A DNA stretch of 64,000 nucleotides from Calothrix sp. NIES-4101 (GCA_004296455.1 AP018280.1:1612001-1676000); one strand, 5' to 3'; counted from the stretch's first letter, positions 28,720-38,281 are shown. Numbers and translations are program-made. Notes: generated by a model not told the origin, from the sequence alone.

Positions 28720-29529
28720 TTAAAATCTAATAGTTTCCCAGAATTTGGCAGACGGTTCAATTCTGACAAAAGTACCTATTTCTAATTCACCTGGTTTCAT
28801 TTTTAATTTTATAATTCGCATTAATAAACCGTCAGTTTCTAAGCTACGTAAATCTAAGCGTTGATTGAGGTTGTTTACTATAGCATCTAAAAATTGGCTC
28901 GGCACTTCCTCTTCGTTCACTTTGGCAACTGGTTTGATGAACTGTAAGCTTCGTCCTGAAATTATATTAAGTCCCGTTTCTAAATTTACAGACACCGATT
29001 CACTTTTACCTTCCTCCTGTATTTCTACTTGTAATTTGACCCTTTGATTGGCTAGAAATTTTACTTTAGGATTAGCAAATAGGTATACGGGGTTAGAGTC
29101 CTTATTTGCTGGATTTGTAGAAATTACATTCAGCTTTCGCAAACGGGATAAAAATTCCGGAGATTTTAAAACTTTATTTACATCTGCTTCAGTTAAAACC
29201 AGCCGTAAACCCGCTTGTAATGGTTGTTTGAACTTAGGTCTTTTTTTACCAATGGTACGGGTATCAAGTTCGATACTGTCGGTTTCTAATTCCAACAAGG
29301 CAATGCGAATATCCTGGCGCTTTAATTGTAGCGAACGTCCAGCTATTCGCACCCGATCTAATTTGCCTTGTAGTAATTTATGTGTGGGTGCATTGTCTAC
29401 ACGCACTTGTAATTTTTCGACTTGAGCGAATTGAGAGCGAATTGCATTTTCAGCAGTCCGATCTACAATTATTCCTACGGGGGAAATTGAGCCTAGCAAA
29501 CCGGATAAAATTAGAGTTAGTAATTCCAT
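28720..29529 (-). CDS. DUF2993 (LmeA-like) protein
   Basis: A 269-aa protein matching the DUF2993 pattern: a short hydrophobic N-terminus (LTLILSGLLGSISPVG), the VEKLQVRVDNAPTHKLLQGKL segment, long beta-rich repeats (IRIALLELETDSIELDTRTI) and a C-terminal LKMKPGELEIGTFVRIEPS. The actinobacterial member LmeA binds phospholipid and acts in envelope lipoglycan assembly; a lipid-binding or lipid-transfer role in the cyanobacterial envelope is an inference. It lies 170 bases before the GerMN gene on the same strand, so the two may be co-transcribed. Confidence 0.8.
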   Translation of the reverse strand: MELLTLILSGLLGSISPVGIIVDRTAENAIRSQFAQVEKLQVRVDNAPTHKLLQGKLDRVRIAGRSLQLKRQDIRIALLELETDSIELDTRTIGKKRPKFKQPLQAGLRLVLTEADVNKVLKSPEFLSRLRKLNVISTNPANKDSNPVYLFANPKVKFLANQRVKLQVEIQEEGKSESVSVNLETGLNIISGRSLQFIKPVAKVNEEEVPSQFLDAIVNNLNQRLDLRSLETDGLLMRIIKLKMKPGELEIGTFVRIEPSAKFWETIRF

Positions 29530-29867
29530 GTGCTAGTACAGGAACGCAAAATATTGGGATGAATGATGATTTGAATAATTCCCATTTATAATCGCTGAGA
29601 ATACTTCAAAAATTTATAGGTAAGTAATTATACTATGGTCTGGGTTTTTAATTTTTATAGTTATTACTGTTGTAGCTGTCAGTTGATTAAAAGTCTGTGC
29701 AAAGTAAACGAAAAATCAACATAATCATCGCCGCAAAAAAATAGCATATCCAAAATAAAATAAATAGGGTTAGGAGTTTCTTGCCTTGATGACACAGAGA
29801 TTCCCACCCCGATATTAGATGTTTGGGATTTCTTGCTCACAGACACTTCCCAAATCACAAAAATCAA
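29530..29867. other. Intergenic region
   Basis: About 340 AT-rich bases between two minus-strand genes; no supported ORF, repeat or hairpin seen. Confidence 0.45.
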
Positions 29868-30464
29868 TTAATTTGCGACTTCCGCCATTTCGATAACACG
29901 CCCATCATAATCTTTAACCAAGAAATTTAAAGGTTTGCGATCGCGAATTTTAAATTTTAAGCCCCGGACTTCCACCCGCATTAAAATTAACTCTAAAGCA
30001 TCATGGTCAAAACAGACATGACGCTGTTGGTTTTTACTTCCCAAGCTTGCACCCGTAATCACATGAAGTTGGGTATTTTTCTTTAATTGATACCAAAGTC
30101 CCTCGCTCGCATTTGTCATGCGGTTGCCCGAATAGCTGGGGCTAGTGGACATATAAAGGGGATCAATTCCTGCTGCACCAATGGTTTGCTCGTAGTTGTA
30201 GTAATAGTGTAAAGGAACTTCGGCAGCTGGTAAATCGAGCAATCCTTCGTACAATTGTCGGGCAATTTCTAAATCCGACACCATTACCGTGTATACTTTG
30301 GGCGCACTTGTCAAAAACATCCACATAGCGCCAGCATAGGCAGCCAACAGCATCACCATAACCCCCTGGGTAGACATGAGGCTATCTAAGGGTAATGAAG
30401 GTAAAAATGAGCCTAAAGTGAAAGGCGAAAGCAGGAACGGTGTCACACTAACTGCTATATCCAT
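29868..30464 (-). CDS. VOC-fold (glyoxalase/dioxygenase-like) protein with N-terminal membrane segment
   Basis: The 198-aa product has a hydrophobic N-terminal stretch (VMVMLLAAYAGAMWMFL) followed by a VOC-like domain: VYTVMVSDLEIARQLYEGLL opens the first beta-alpha module and HVCFDHDALELILMRVEVRG, then LNFLVKDYDGRVIEMAEV, form the second. In VOC enzymes a His and a terminal Glu bind a divalent metal; here H of RHVCF and E of VIEMAE are candidates. Substrate is unknown. Fusion of a membrane segment to a VOC fold is mildly unusual. It is divergent from the sigma-like gene. Confidence 0.65.
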   Translation of the reverse strand: MDIAVSVTPFLLSPFTLGSFLPSLPLDSLMSTQGVMVMLLAAYAGAMWMFLTSAPKVYTVMVSDLEIARQLYEGLLDLPAAEVPLHYYYNYEQTIGAAGIDPLYMSTSPSYSGNRMTNASEGLWYQLKKNTQLHVITGASLGSKNQQRHVCFDHDALELILMRVEVRGLKFKIRDRKPLNFLVKDYDGRVIEMAEVAN

Positions 30465-30675
30465 GAAACCATTAAATTTTTGTACAAGGGAGCCAATGAA
30501 AATTTTGATGAAATCGGACTTAAATTATAAGTCTGTGTTTCCAGTGTATCAATTATGGACAGGTTTGACGGTTGACTCAATATCCTACCGTCATCAAAAT
30601 AATATGCGATTAACTATGACTCTGCTAAATTTTTAGTCAATATTAACAGGATTAACTCTAACTGTATTAAAGTTT

Positions 30676-31308
30676 ATGCAAATTCCCCATTTCCCAGAAG
30701 CGAACCATCCCCTCGTCAAGTCTTTATTTCACCACAGTGACTTGGAGTTGATTAATTTATTTCAGCTGAACCCTGATTCTGGCAAGTATTTCACGGCGAT
30801 TTTTTGCCGCTACAGTCCTATAGTTTACACTTTGATTCGCCATTCGGCTCGCTCTCCTGTTCAAGCTGATTATTTGTTTGCCCTAACTTGGAAGCATATT
30901 TACAACGAACTAGCTGGACTCAATTTAAGTCAGCCCGGTAACGAGAAGCTGACACTCCAAAATTGGCTGATTAATATGACGGCATATTGTATCAACGAAA
31001 TTGAATTACCACCGACTGAAGCAATTCATTATTCTTTAAAGGCGACTTCGCCCCCATTATGGTGCTATGTGGAACAGTCTCTGGAGCAATTATCACCAAT
31101 GCTGCGGTTAATGGTGTTAATGGCGCAAACTTTTCATTGGAGTGAAACCAGGATTGCTGCGTACCTGCAAGCCGAAGGTGAAGGAATTGCCCCACATGAT
31201 GTAGCCAATTTTCTCCAGGAAGGCTATCGTATGCTTGAGGAGAAATTGCCAATAGACATACGTGCTATATATTTGGGCGAAAATATTCTCCCTGCTAGCG
31301 CTCAGTAG
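30676..31308 (+). CDS. Divergent sigma-70-family (ECF-like) protein
   Basis: A 210-aa protein whose N-terminal half resembles sigma region 2: LINLFQLNPDSGKYFTAIFC then YSPIVYTLIRHSARSPVQAD and YLFALTWKHIYNEL. The C-terminal half (QSLEQLSPMLRLMVLMAQTF, ETRIAAYLQAEGEGI, NFLQEGYRMLEEKLP) is arranged like region 4, with a helix-turn-helix-like WSETRIAAYL. The recognition residues are poor matches, so it may be a true group-3/ECF sigma or a regulatory paralog that no longer binds promoters. It is followed 88 bases later by a TPR protein gene, with a terminator-like hairpin between. Confidence 0.55.
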   Translation: MQIPHFPEANHPLVKSLFHHSDLELINLFQLNPDSGKYFTAIFCRYSPIVYTLIRHSARSPVQADYLFALTWKHIYNELAGLNLSQPGNEKLTLQNWLINMTAYCINEIELPPTEAIHYSLKATSPPLWCYVEQSLEQLSPMLRLMVLMAQTFHWSETRIAAYLQAEGEGIAPHDVANFLQEGYRMLEEKLPIDIRAIYLGENILPASAQ

Positions 31309-31370
31309 AAACACTTTATTCAAGTGATTTTTATGTCACAAATATACTTTTTCTCCAGCCTATACTTAAA

Positions 31371-31396
31371 CCCGAAATCTCACGGGGATTTTTTTT
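31371..31396 (+). terminator. Possible terminator abutting the next start codon
   Basis: CCCG (31371-31374) can pair with CGGG (31383-31386) and is followed by GGA and eight T residues ending immediately before ATG 31397. The stem is short, so termination would be partial; the GGGGA could also act as a distant ribosome-binding site. Confidence 0.35.
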
Positions 31397-32485
31397 ATGA
31401 AACGAAAAAATTTATTACCAGGGCAAATACAGCCAGTGTATTCACTGAAAATTTGGCAACGCTATCAAAATCAGCATATCTACACTTTTTACATCTTTCT
31501 TTTTACTAGCTTGTTGATGCCAGTGGCAGCAAATGCGGCTGATGTGACTGAGCAGTTGCATTACCCACAATCTCAACGGGTGTCGCGGGATGCGAGAAAT
31601 GAGGCTGATAGTTTGGTGAAAATTGCTGAACAACAGTTAAGACAGCAAACTCCAGCCAAAGCTGTTGATTCCCTATTAGCAGCGCTAGAGCTTTATCATT
31701 CGGTTCGCGACCTCAAGGCGCAGGGTTTAGCTTACGATTTACTTGGTAGGGCTTATATTCACTTAGGTCGAAATAAGGAAGCCGAAGACGCAATTCGTCG
31801 TAGACTAGCGATCGCACGAGATACGCAGGATTTTCGCGGGCAGGTTTTTGGTTTAAATAATGTTGGTAGCTTATTGTTGCAGCAAGGCGCAACTGTGGCG
31901 GCGAGAGATGCTTTTGTGGAAGCGGTAGAAATAGCTAGTAAAATTAACAACAATGAAGCTCAGGGTTTATCCTTAAGTAATTTAGGTTTGGCAACGGCAA
32001 GGCTAGGTGATTACAACAAAGCAATTAAGCTTTATGAAACAGCTCTCAGCTATCGCCGTCTAGTTAATGATCCGATCGCCGAAATAAATACTTACAATAA
32101 TTTAGGCGAAGCATACTTAGCTGCGGGAGATTACCAAAATACCATTGGCACATTTGGTTATGCTCTGAGATTAGCGAAAAGCACACGCGATCGCATGAAT
32201 GAATTTCGTGCTATTGATGGGTTAGTTGCTGCCCATAATTCGGTAGGACGGAAGGAGCGAGCATCTGATTTATTGTCGCAGCGTTTGACGCTAGCTAGGG
32301 AAGTAGGTAACATCCCTGAAGAATTACGTACCTTTGAATCTTATGCTGCATTTTATGAGCAGCAGGGTAATTATAAAACAGCTCGTAATTTTTATGAAAG
32401 AGCGATCATTTTATCTCGTACCCTGGAGGATAGTCAGAAAGAAGTAACATTGCTCAGTAAATTGACGCAGATAATGAAGAAATAG
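31397..32485 (+). CDS. Secreted or anchored TPR-repeat protein
   Basis: A 362-aa protein with a long basic N-region and a hydrophobic core (FYIFLFTSLLMPVAANAADV) that looks like a Sec signal peptide cut after ANA. The rest is a run of about six TPR units, e.g. AQGLAYDLLGRAYIHLGRN, QGLSLSNLGLATARLGDYNK, EINTYNNLGEAYLAAGDYQN. Such solenoids mediate protein contacts; the periplasm or envelope is the likely site. It directly follows the sigma-like gene and may be its partner or target. Confidence 0.82.
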   Translation: MKRKNLLPGQIQPVYSLKIWQRYQNQHIYTFYIFLFTSLLMPVAANAADVTEQLHYPQSQRVSRDARNEADSLVKIAEQQLRQQTPAKAVDSLLAALELYHSVRDLKAQGLAYDLLGRAYIHLGRNKEAEDAIRRRLAIARDTQDFRGQVFGLNNVGSLLLQQGATVAARDAFVEAVEIASKINNNEAQGLSLSNLGLATARLGDYNKAIKLYETALSYRRLVNDPIAEINTYNNLGEAYLAAGDYQNTIGTFGYALRLAKSTRDRMNEFRAIDGLVAAHNSVGRKERASDLLSQRLTLAREVGNIPEELRTFESYAAFYEQQGNYKTARNFYERAIILSRTLEDSQKEVTLLSKLTQIMKK

Positions 32486-32577
32486 GACAGGGCAGGGGAG
32501 AACAAGAGAGTTTTCTGGCTTAATAATTCTCAATCTTTATTCTCCCTCATGCCCTCATCTCTACATCTTTGGCACAC

Positions 32578-33432
32578 CTAATTTAGGTACACCGAGCCAT
32601 TATTTTCGATCCGGAGTGAGGTTCTATCCATTGCAAAGTCTGTGGTTTCTTGTAGAGTCACCTGCAAAGTACCTTGGCTCGAACTTTGTGGTGTCACCAT
32701 TAACAGCCCTCTGTCTTGACGGTAGAAATTAACATTGGCAGGCGTGGACAAGTTTTGTAGAGTTATTTGCGATCGCCCTGGTAAAATACGTTGTTGAGTA
32801 TCGCCAATTGCTTGATAAACAACTGGTGCGTTGGTTTGATTGATTAGCAAGACGCTAACTCTACCATCAGTTGGGCTAACTGCCGCCACCGCATTATTGT
32901 ATCTGTTAGTTCTCAGATTCTCCTGTGCTGCTTGCCATCTTTGCGTATAACCACCTGCCGGGCCATTAATACGATAACCTGTGTTTGGGTCTATTTGAGT
33001 GCTAGGAATACCTCGATTGGGATAATTTAGAGGTTGGGGGGCAGGTACGACTGTTATTTGAGAGGTGGAAGATTGAGTCACAGAATTAGGTGCTTCGCCA
33101 CCAACTCCCTGTTGAACTTGGGAGCTTGAAGGATTGGTTTGAGTATTATTGATTCCCGTATTGGAGTTATAAGTGGAACCAGCAGCACTAGAACTATTTA
33201 TTCTAGTTGTGTATGCATTTGGTGGGCATCCTTGAGGAACTCGAACTCGATTATTATGGGGTTGTTCGTAAAATATGCTGGGACAGGGATTAATTTTTGA
33301 ACCTGTAGGGTTTACGGGTTGTTGCTGTGCTTGTGCAGACTGGAGCATTGTCGGTAAACCAATTAACAATCCAGCAAAGATGCCACCAACCAATTGAATT
33401 GAATGATGATGATTTGTAATGTGCTTATTCAT
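32578..33432 (-). CDS. Secreted hypothetical protein, Ser/Asn/Thr-rich linker
   Basis: A 284-aa protein with a signal peptide (hydrophobic IQLVGGIFAGLLIGLPTML, likely cut after AQA), a short Cys-containing segment (PCPSIFYEQ, VPQGCPPN), a Ser/Asn/Thr-rich linker (about 75-130) and a C-terminal beta-rich domain (VSVLLINQTNAPVVYQAIGD, LQVTLQETTDFAMDR). GGAG eight bases upstream supports ATG 33432. The beta-sandwich-like tail suggests an envelope or exported protein. Convergent with the TPR gene. Family not recognised. Confidence 0.7.
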   Translation of the reverse strand: MNKHITNHHHSIQLVGGIFAGLLIGLPTMLQSAQAQQQPVNPTGSKINPCPSIFYEQPHNNRVRVPQGCPPNAYTTRINSSSAAGSTYNSNTGINNTQTNPSSSQVQQGVGGEAPNSVTQSSTSQITVVPAPQPLNYPNRGIPSTQIDPNTGYRINGPAGGYTQRWQAAQENLRTNRYNNAVAAVSPTDGRVSVLLINQTNAPVVYQAIGDTQQRILPGRSQITLQNLSTPANVNFYRQDRGLLMVTPQSSSQGTLQVTLQETTDFAMDRTSLRIENNGSVYLN

Positions 33433-33691
33433 TTTTTATTCTCCAAAAACGATGATTAATTAATTGTGTATCTCGATTTCTACTATTTTGAGATAGTATT
33501 TATCATCAATAAAACTTCACAAAAATATGATTCATACCAACAAGATAACAACTCACGATCGCACTTTCCTCTGACTATGGAAGTGAAGCGATCGCAATTT
33601 TTCATCAGTCTTGAGAATTAGAAAATCAACCGCTAGATAGATTACAACTAGTTAACGATTTACTATTCAATACATTAATTAATATTCAATG

Positions 33692-35449
33692 CTAATTATT
33701 TACCATTGCTGTATCTACGCCCAGTTGCAAAGAATAAAGATTGGCATAAACTCCATTTTGGGCAATTAACTCAGCATGAGTACCTTGTTCGAGAATTTGT
33801 CCTTGTTGAATTACTAATAATTTATGAGCTTGTGTAACTGTACTTAAACGATGGGCAATCACAAAGCTTGTACGGTTTTTTAACAGTTTTGACATTGCAT
33901 CTTGAATCAATTCTTCTGTGCGAGTATCAATACTACTTGTCGCTTCATCTAGTATCATGATTCGCGGATTTACTAACACCGCACGGGCAATACTAATTAA
34001 CTGTCTTTGCCCTTGAGAAAGGCTGACACCTCGAGTTCCCACTTGTGTATCATAGCCTTGCGGAAGTGTGAGAATAAATTCATGTACATTGGCAACTTTT
34101 GCTGCGGCAATAATTTCTTCTGGTGTTGCTTCTGGAGAACCAAAAGCAATATTTTCGGCAATAGTACCGCTAAACAAAACCATATCTTGTAAAACTATAC
34201 CAATTTGACGACGCAAACTTACTTGTGTCACCTTGCGAACATCAATCCCATCAATTTTGACAGCGCCTCCCGTTACGTCATAGAAGCGCAAAATCAAATT
34301 GATAATTGTACTTTTGCCTGCACCTGTTGCCCCGACAAGAGCAATTGTTTCCCCAGGTTGTGCATGTAAACTGATATTTTTCAGTACAGTTTGATTGAGC
34401 TTATAGCCAAAATTGACATTTTCAAAACTAACTTCACCGCGAATTTGGGGCATTTCTACAGCATCCGGTGCATCTTGAAGGCGTGATGGTTCATCTAATA
34501 AGAGAAAAATTCTCTCTAATCCGGCGATCGCTGATTGCGCCTGAGTATAAAATTGACTGAGAATTTGTAGTGGTTGAAAAAATTGCTGTAAATAAATTAA
34601 AAAAGCTGTCACTGTACCTAACGTCATTGTATTTGTGACAACAAGATAGCCACCATAGGCGAAGATAGCGGCAATAGATAAGGTATTTAAAACATCAATT
34701 GTTGGTAAAAATGCTGCTGTAATGGCGACTGCTTGAATATTAGCATTCCGGTTGGCAGCATTGAGTTTTTGAAAATTCTCAATATTTAATTGATTCCGAT
34801 TAAATAATTGTGCTTCGCGAATACTACCTAAATCTTCCTCAATTCTGCTGGAAAGTTGACTAATACTTTGACGGGTGAGGCGAAATTTATCACGTGCCCA
34901 TTTACCAAATAAGGTAGTAATAATAACGACTACTGGAATCACAATATTAGTTAACAATCCTAATTTAAGATTCACAGCTAACATGGCGATCGCAATTCCG
35001 CATAGGCTAAATATACTACCAACAATTTGCGCGATCGCTAGCCCAAATACCTGATTAACAGTACTGACATCGTTAAGCAGGCGGCTCATCAAATCTCCTG
35101 CGGAACTGGTATCAAAAAAGCTGAGCGGTAAACTTTGTAGTTTGGTGAAAATATCTTGACGTAGTTGTGCTAATACATTTTGAGTAATCCAGTTTGTTCG
35201 TAAAATTTGGGCGCGTGTAGCTGTAAATCCAGTTAAGTAAATAGCCAAGATTACTAATAACATTCGCATCAATCCTGGCAAATTACCTTCAGCAATGAGA
35301 TTATCAATAGACCAACCAATTAAAAACGGTGCTAGTCCCTGCATAATAGCAGCAACAACTACAAATCCTAAGGCAACAGGAATTACTTTTCGATGGGGAA
35401 TTAAATATTTTCCAAAGCGTTGTAGTGTTGGTGTTTTTTGGTTAATCAT
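33692..35449 (-). CDS. ABC exporter half-transporter (type IV fold), subunit with LSQGQ signature
   Basis: Membrane domain then ATPase domain, 585 aa from ATG 35449 (MINQKTPTLQRFGKYLI); a TTG at 35518 would add 23 residues but falls on the edge of a strong hairpin. Six membrane helices occupy roughly the first 300 residues. The ATPase has Walker A GATGAGKST, a noncanonical signature LSQGQ, Walker B IMILDEATS with the catalytic glutamate, and the switch histidine in IAHRLS. Exporters of this kind move lipids, peptides or drugs outward. A second half-transporter gene lies 760 bases upstream on the same strand; together they look like a heterodimer with one degenerate site. Confidence 0.9.
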   Translation of the reverse strand: MINQKTPTLQRFGKYLIPHRKVIPVALGFVVVAAIMQGLAPFLIGWSIDNLIAEGNLPGLMRMLLVILAIYLTGFTATRAQILRTNWITQNVLAQLRQDIFTKLQSLPLSFFDTSSAGDLMSRLLNDVSTVNQVFGLAIAQIVGSIFSLCGIAIAMLAVNLKLGLLTNIVIPVVVIITTLFGKWARDKFRLTRQSISQLSSRIEEDLGSIREAQLFNRNQLNIENFQKLNAANRNANIQAVAITAAFLPTIDVLNTLSIAAIFAYGGYLVVTNTMTLGTVTAFLIYLQQFFQPLQILSQFYTQAQSAIAGLERIFLLLDEPSRLQDAPDAVEMPQIRGEVSFENVNFGYKLNQTVLKNISLHAQPGETIALVGATGAGKSTIINLILRFYDVTGGAVKIDGIDVRKVTQVSLRRQIGIVLQDMVLFSGTIAENIAFGSPEATPEEIIAAAKVANVHEFILTLPQGYDTQVGTRGVSLSQGQRQLISIARAVLVNPRIMILDEATSSIDTRTEELIQDAMSKLLKNRTSFVIAHRLSTVTQAHKLLVIQQGQILEQGTHAELIAQNGVYANLYSLQLGVDTAMVNN

Positions 35450-35500
35450 TAAGATTTTTGATGAGATATTATTTGCTGTCAAAGTAGAGTAAAAACTTTT

Positions 35501-35529
35501 ATCCTTGACTTTAGGCAAAAGTCAAGGAT
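35501..35529. promoter_or_regulatory. Perfect 12-bp hairpin just upstream of the ABC gene
   Basis: ATCCTTGACTTT (35501-35512) and AAAGTCAAGGAT (35518-35529) pair perfectly across the loop AGGCA. It lies 52 bases upstream of ATG 35449, in the probable leader or promoter, so it may be an operator or a transcript hairpin controlling the exporter. Confidence 0.5.
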
Positions 35530-35726
35530 ATTGATTGTCATGATTTTTTATTGAGGTTGAATTGGCGAATAAATTTAATTATTTATTTGATTGCATACTT
35601 GACCGATAATTCCTTAATGTTACAAGCCTCTAAATTAATTGATGGACAGATATATTTAAACATTGCTTGGTACTCCTGCGGAGAAGCAAGCTACAATCCC
35701 CCGGATTTATCCGTGGGTATTAATTA

Positions 35727-35754
35727 CGAATTGCGAATTGCGAATTGCGAATTG
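35727..35754. repeat. Heptanucleotide tandem repeat, four copies
   Basis: CGAATTG is repeated four times without mismatch. Short tandemly repeated heptamers of this kind are common between genes of filamentous cyanobacteria. Confidence 0.8.
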
Positions 35755-35784
35755 TACTGACTCCAACTCCCAGATTTCCACTCC

Positions 35785-36009
35785 TTAATCATCCAATAAA
35801 CTCATTAACGCCTGGAAATCAGAATCTTGCTGTGAATCATATCCTAGCCTTTCTAATTCCTCTAATTGACTCTGAATCGCCTCAATTACACAAGGCATAT
35901 TTCCCTCTTGGGCAATTTTTAGCTGCATTTTTTTGATTTTAATTTGTCTTTCTAAATTCTTCTCAGTATGATGAGCAGTGCCTCTGAAATCTTGTGTTAT
36001 GGCAATCAT
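35785..36009 (-). CDS. Small coiled-coil hypothetical protein
   Basis: A 74-aa hydrophilic protein, mostly one or two charged helices (EKNLERQIKIKKMQLKIAQE, IEAIQSQLEELERLG) with an acidic tail ending LMSLLDD. It sits between the two ABC exporter genes on the same strand. No family recognised and no strong ribosome-binding site, but composition and length look gene-like rather than random. Confidence 0.45.
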   Translation of the reverse strand: MIAITQDFRGTAHHTEKNLERQIKIKKMQLKIAQEGNMPCVIEAIQSQLEELERLGYDSQQDSDFQALMSLLDD

Positions 36010-36211
36010 AGATACACACCAAAATAGGCTTAGATTTGGTATTAATCGGAATTACTAAAATGACTACAGACTCTATTAAGACTGTAACTGGTAATTATCT
36101 TTGCAAATTCTCTCTGAATATCCCATACTTTAAAAATTTTATTATTTTCCTCTCAGCACTCATCAAAATTTATCTTCTGCAAAGCTAGACTTCGTTTATC
36201 TAGAGCATCAT

Positions 36212-38005
36212 TTACTCAGCACTAGTCTCAACTAATTGACTTTGCTTGACTTGCGAAGCCAAAATTGCCGCATACAGCGAACTTGTTTCTAACAATTCCT
36301 GATGCTTACCTTGAGCAACAATTTGCCCTTTATCAACAAGTAAGATTTTGTCAGCATTGCGAATACTACTAATACGTTGGGAAATCACAATTATTGTACA
36401 TTGTCTAGCTTGTCTTAATTTCTCTAATGATTCTAAAATCAAAGCCCCGGTTTTGGCATCGACTGCGGAGGTAGCATCATCGAGAATCAAAATCCGAAAA
36501 TCTGTTAAAACGCTTCTAGCAATTGCAACTCGCTGTTTTTGTCCCCCCGACAAACCAATTCCCCTTTCGCCCACAATTGTGTTGTAGCCATCGGGCAAAC
36601 TGCTGACAAAATCATCTATCTGGGCGAATTTGGCGGCGGCAATAACTTGTGCTAAAGGCGCATCTGGTAAACCGTAGGCAATATTGTCGCGAATTGTTCC
36701 CGAAAATAAAGTTGCATCCTGGAAAACAATCGAAATTTGCGATCGCAAACTTGCTAATTCTAATTCTCGCACGTCGTCGCCGTCAATTTTCACCACTCCC
36801 GCAGTCACATCATAAAAACGGGGAATTAAATTGGCAATAGTACTTTTTCCGCTTCCTGTCATCCCCACAATGGCAACAAATTCGCCAGGATTAATGACAC
36901 ATGAAATATCTTTGAGTATTGGGGTTGTGGAACCAGGATAGCTAAAATCTACATTTTCAAATATAATTTCACCTTGAATATCATTGGCATTTAATACCTT
37001 TGCATTCGGATGATTAGTAATATCATTTTCAGCATCAATTACTTCATAAACTCTTCTCGCAGAAGCTGAAGCTTGCGCAATGATACCAGCCGCAAAACCA
37101 ATCTGCAAAACAGGTTGCAGAATAAATACCAAATAGGAATTAAAAGCAACTAATTCACCTAGTGAAAACTGCTTGCCAATTACCTGCGCTCCCCCAAATC
37201 CAATCACCGTCAAACTAATTAAATTACTCAACAAAAACAGGAAGGGAAAAAGATTTCTTAATACCTTCACAGTCTGCATATTTGCTGCTAATAATTCACC
37301 ATTCAGCTTTGTATATCGTGATATTTCTAACTGTTCTCGGACAAATGCCTTGACAACTCTTACACCAATCAGATTTTCTTCTAAAATACTATTCAGATTT
37401 GCAAGTTTTGCTTGCACCATCCCAAATAACTTACCATTATTCTTAAAAAAGCGAGTTAACAAAAATCCTGCTATTGGTATTGCTGTCAATGTAATTAACG
37501 CCAACTGCCAATTCATTAATAATACAATGACCGCACTAGTAATTAAAGTGATTAAACCGCTAATTACTTGAATTATCGTCGTCCCCAGAAAAGTACGAAT
37601 TTGTTCAACATCACTAGTTACACGAGTTAATAACTGACCCGCAGAAGTATTTTTGTAATAACTCAAACTCAAATTCTGAGTTTTACAAAAAACTTGATTG
37701 CGTAATCGATAAGTCACATTTTGGGAAACAATCTCTGCACAAAAATTTTGCCCAAAGCTAAATATTCCTCTTCCTATTGCAGCTAAAAATAAAAAGAGGG
37801 CAGCTTGAAAAACAATATTTAAATTACCCTGACTAATACCTTGATCAATACCCCAGCGAAATAACTGCGGAGTCAAAGCATTGACACCAATTAGTAGTAA
37901 CAAACTCGCAATAGCAACTAAAAGGAACCAAGGGTAGGCTGTAACAATCTGTAGTACCCTGAGTAGGTTAGGTGTTTTCGATTTTGATTTTGATTCTTGT
38001 GGCAT
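36212..38005 (-). CDS. ABC exporter half-transporter, subunit with degenerate Walker B
   Basis: A 597-aa protein with six membrane helices (residues about 20-310) and an ATPase domain: Walker A GMTGSGKST, canonical signature LSGGQ, and Walker B ILILDDATS, where Asp replaces the catalytic glutamate, with a switch region VISQRIS in which Gln replaces the usual His. In heterodimeric exporters such as TM287/288 one ATP site is degenerate in exactly this way, and the partner gene at 33692-35449 carries the complementary odd signature. Start ATG 38005 (MPQESKSKSKTPNLLRV). Substrate unknown. Confidence 0.9.
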   Translation of the reverse strand: MPQESKSKSKTPNLLRVLQIVTAYPWFLLVAIASLLLLIGVNALTPQLFRWGIDQGISQGNLNIVFQAALFLFLAAIGRGIFSFGQNFCAEIVSQNVTYRLRNQVFCKTQNLSLSYYKNTSAGQLLTRVTSDVEQIRTFLGTTIIQVISGLITLITSAVIVLLMNWQLALITLTAIPIAGFLLTRFFKNNGKLFGMVQAKLANLNSILEENLIGVRVVKAFVREQLEISRYTKLNGELLAANMQTVKVLRNLFPFLFLLSNLISLTVIGFGGAQVIGKQFSLGELVAFNSYLVFILQPVLQIGFAAGIIAQASASARRVYEVIDAENDITNHPNAKVLNANDIQGEIIFENVDFSYPGSTTPILKDISCVINPGEFVAIVGMTGSGKSTIANLIPRFYDVTAGVVKIDGDDVRELELASLRSQISIVFQDATLFSGTIRDNIAYGLPDAPLAQVIAAAKFAQIDDFVSSLPDGYNTIVGERGIGLSGGQKQRVAIARSVLTDFRILILDDATSAVDAKTGALILESLEKLRQARQCTIIVISQRISSIRNADKILLVDKGQIVAQGKHQELLETSSLYAAILASQVKQSQLVETSAE

Positions 38006-38281
38006 TTTGCAAGTGAGGAATGAGCAAATTTATAAAATTTATTTAAGCGACATTTATCAAGTAAATATATAAGTATAGTCACGCAGGGAGAAAGCCAGTA
38101 CCTCATCAAAAAGTAAGATAATACTCAATACTTAAATTCGAGAAGGCTGATATCTGTGATTTTCAATTTGGCTTTATACATAACCTCGAAAAGTTGATGT
38201 ATCAAACTGAGGTCAAAAACGCAGACAGAAACTCATAATACAACGCTTCCATAATCCCAATTCATCTTCCTTCCCTTTCCT

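Larger units (their letters stand above)
35450..35784. other. Intergenic region with hairpin and heptamer repeats
   Basis: This spacer of about 335 bases between the ABC gene and a small ORF holds the 12-bp hairpin and the CGAATTG tandem repeat. No supported gene. Confidence 0.5.
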
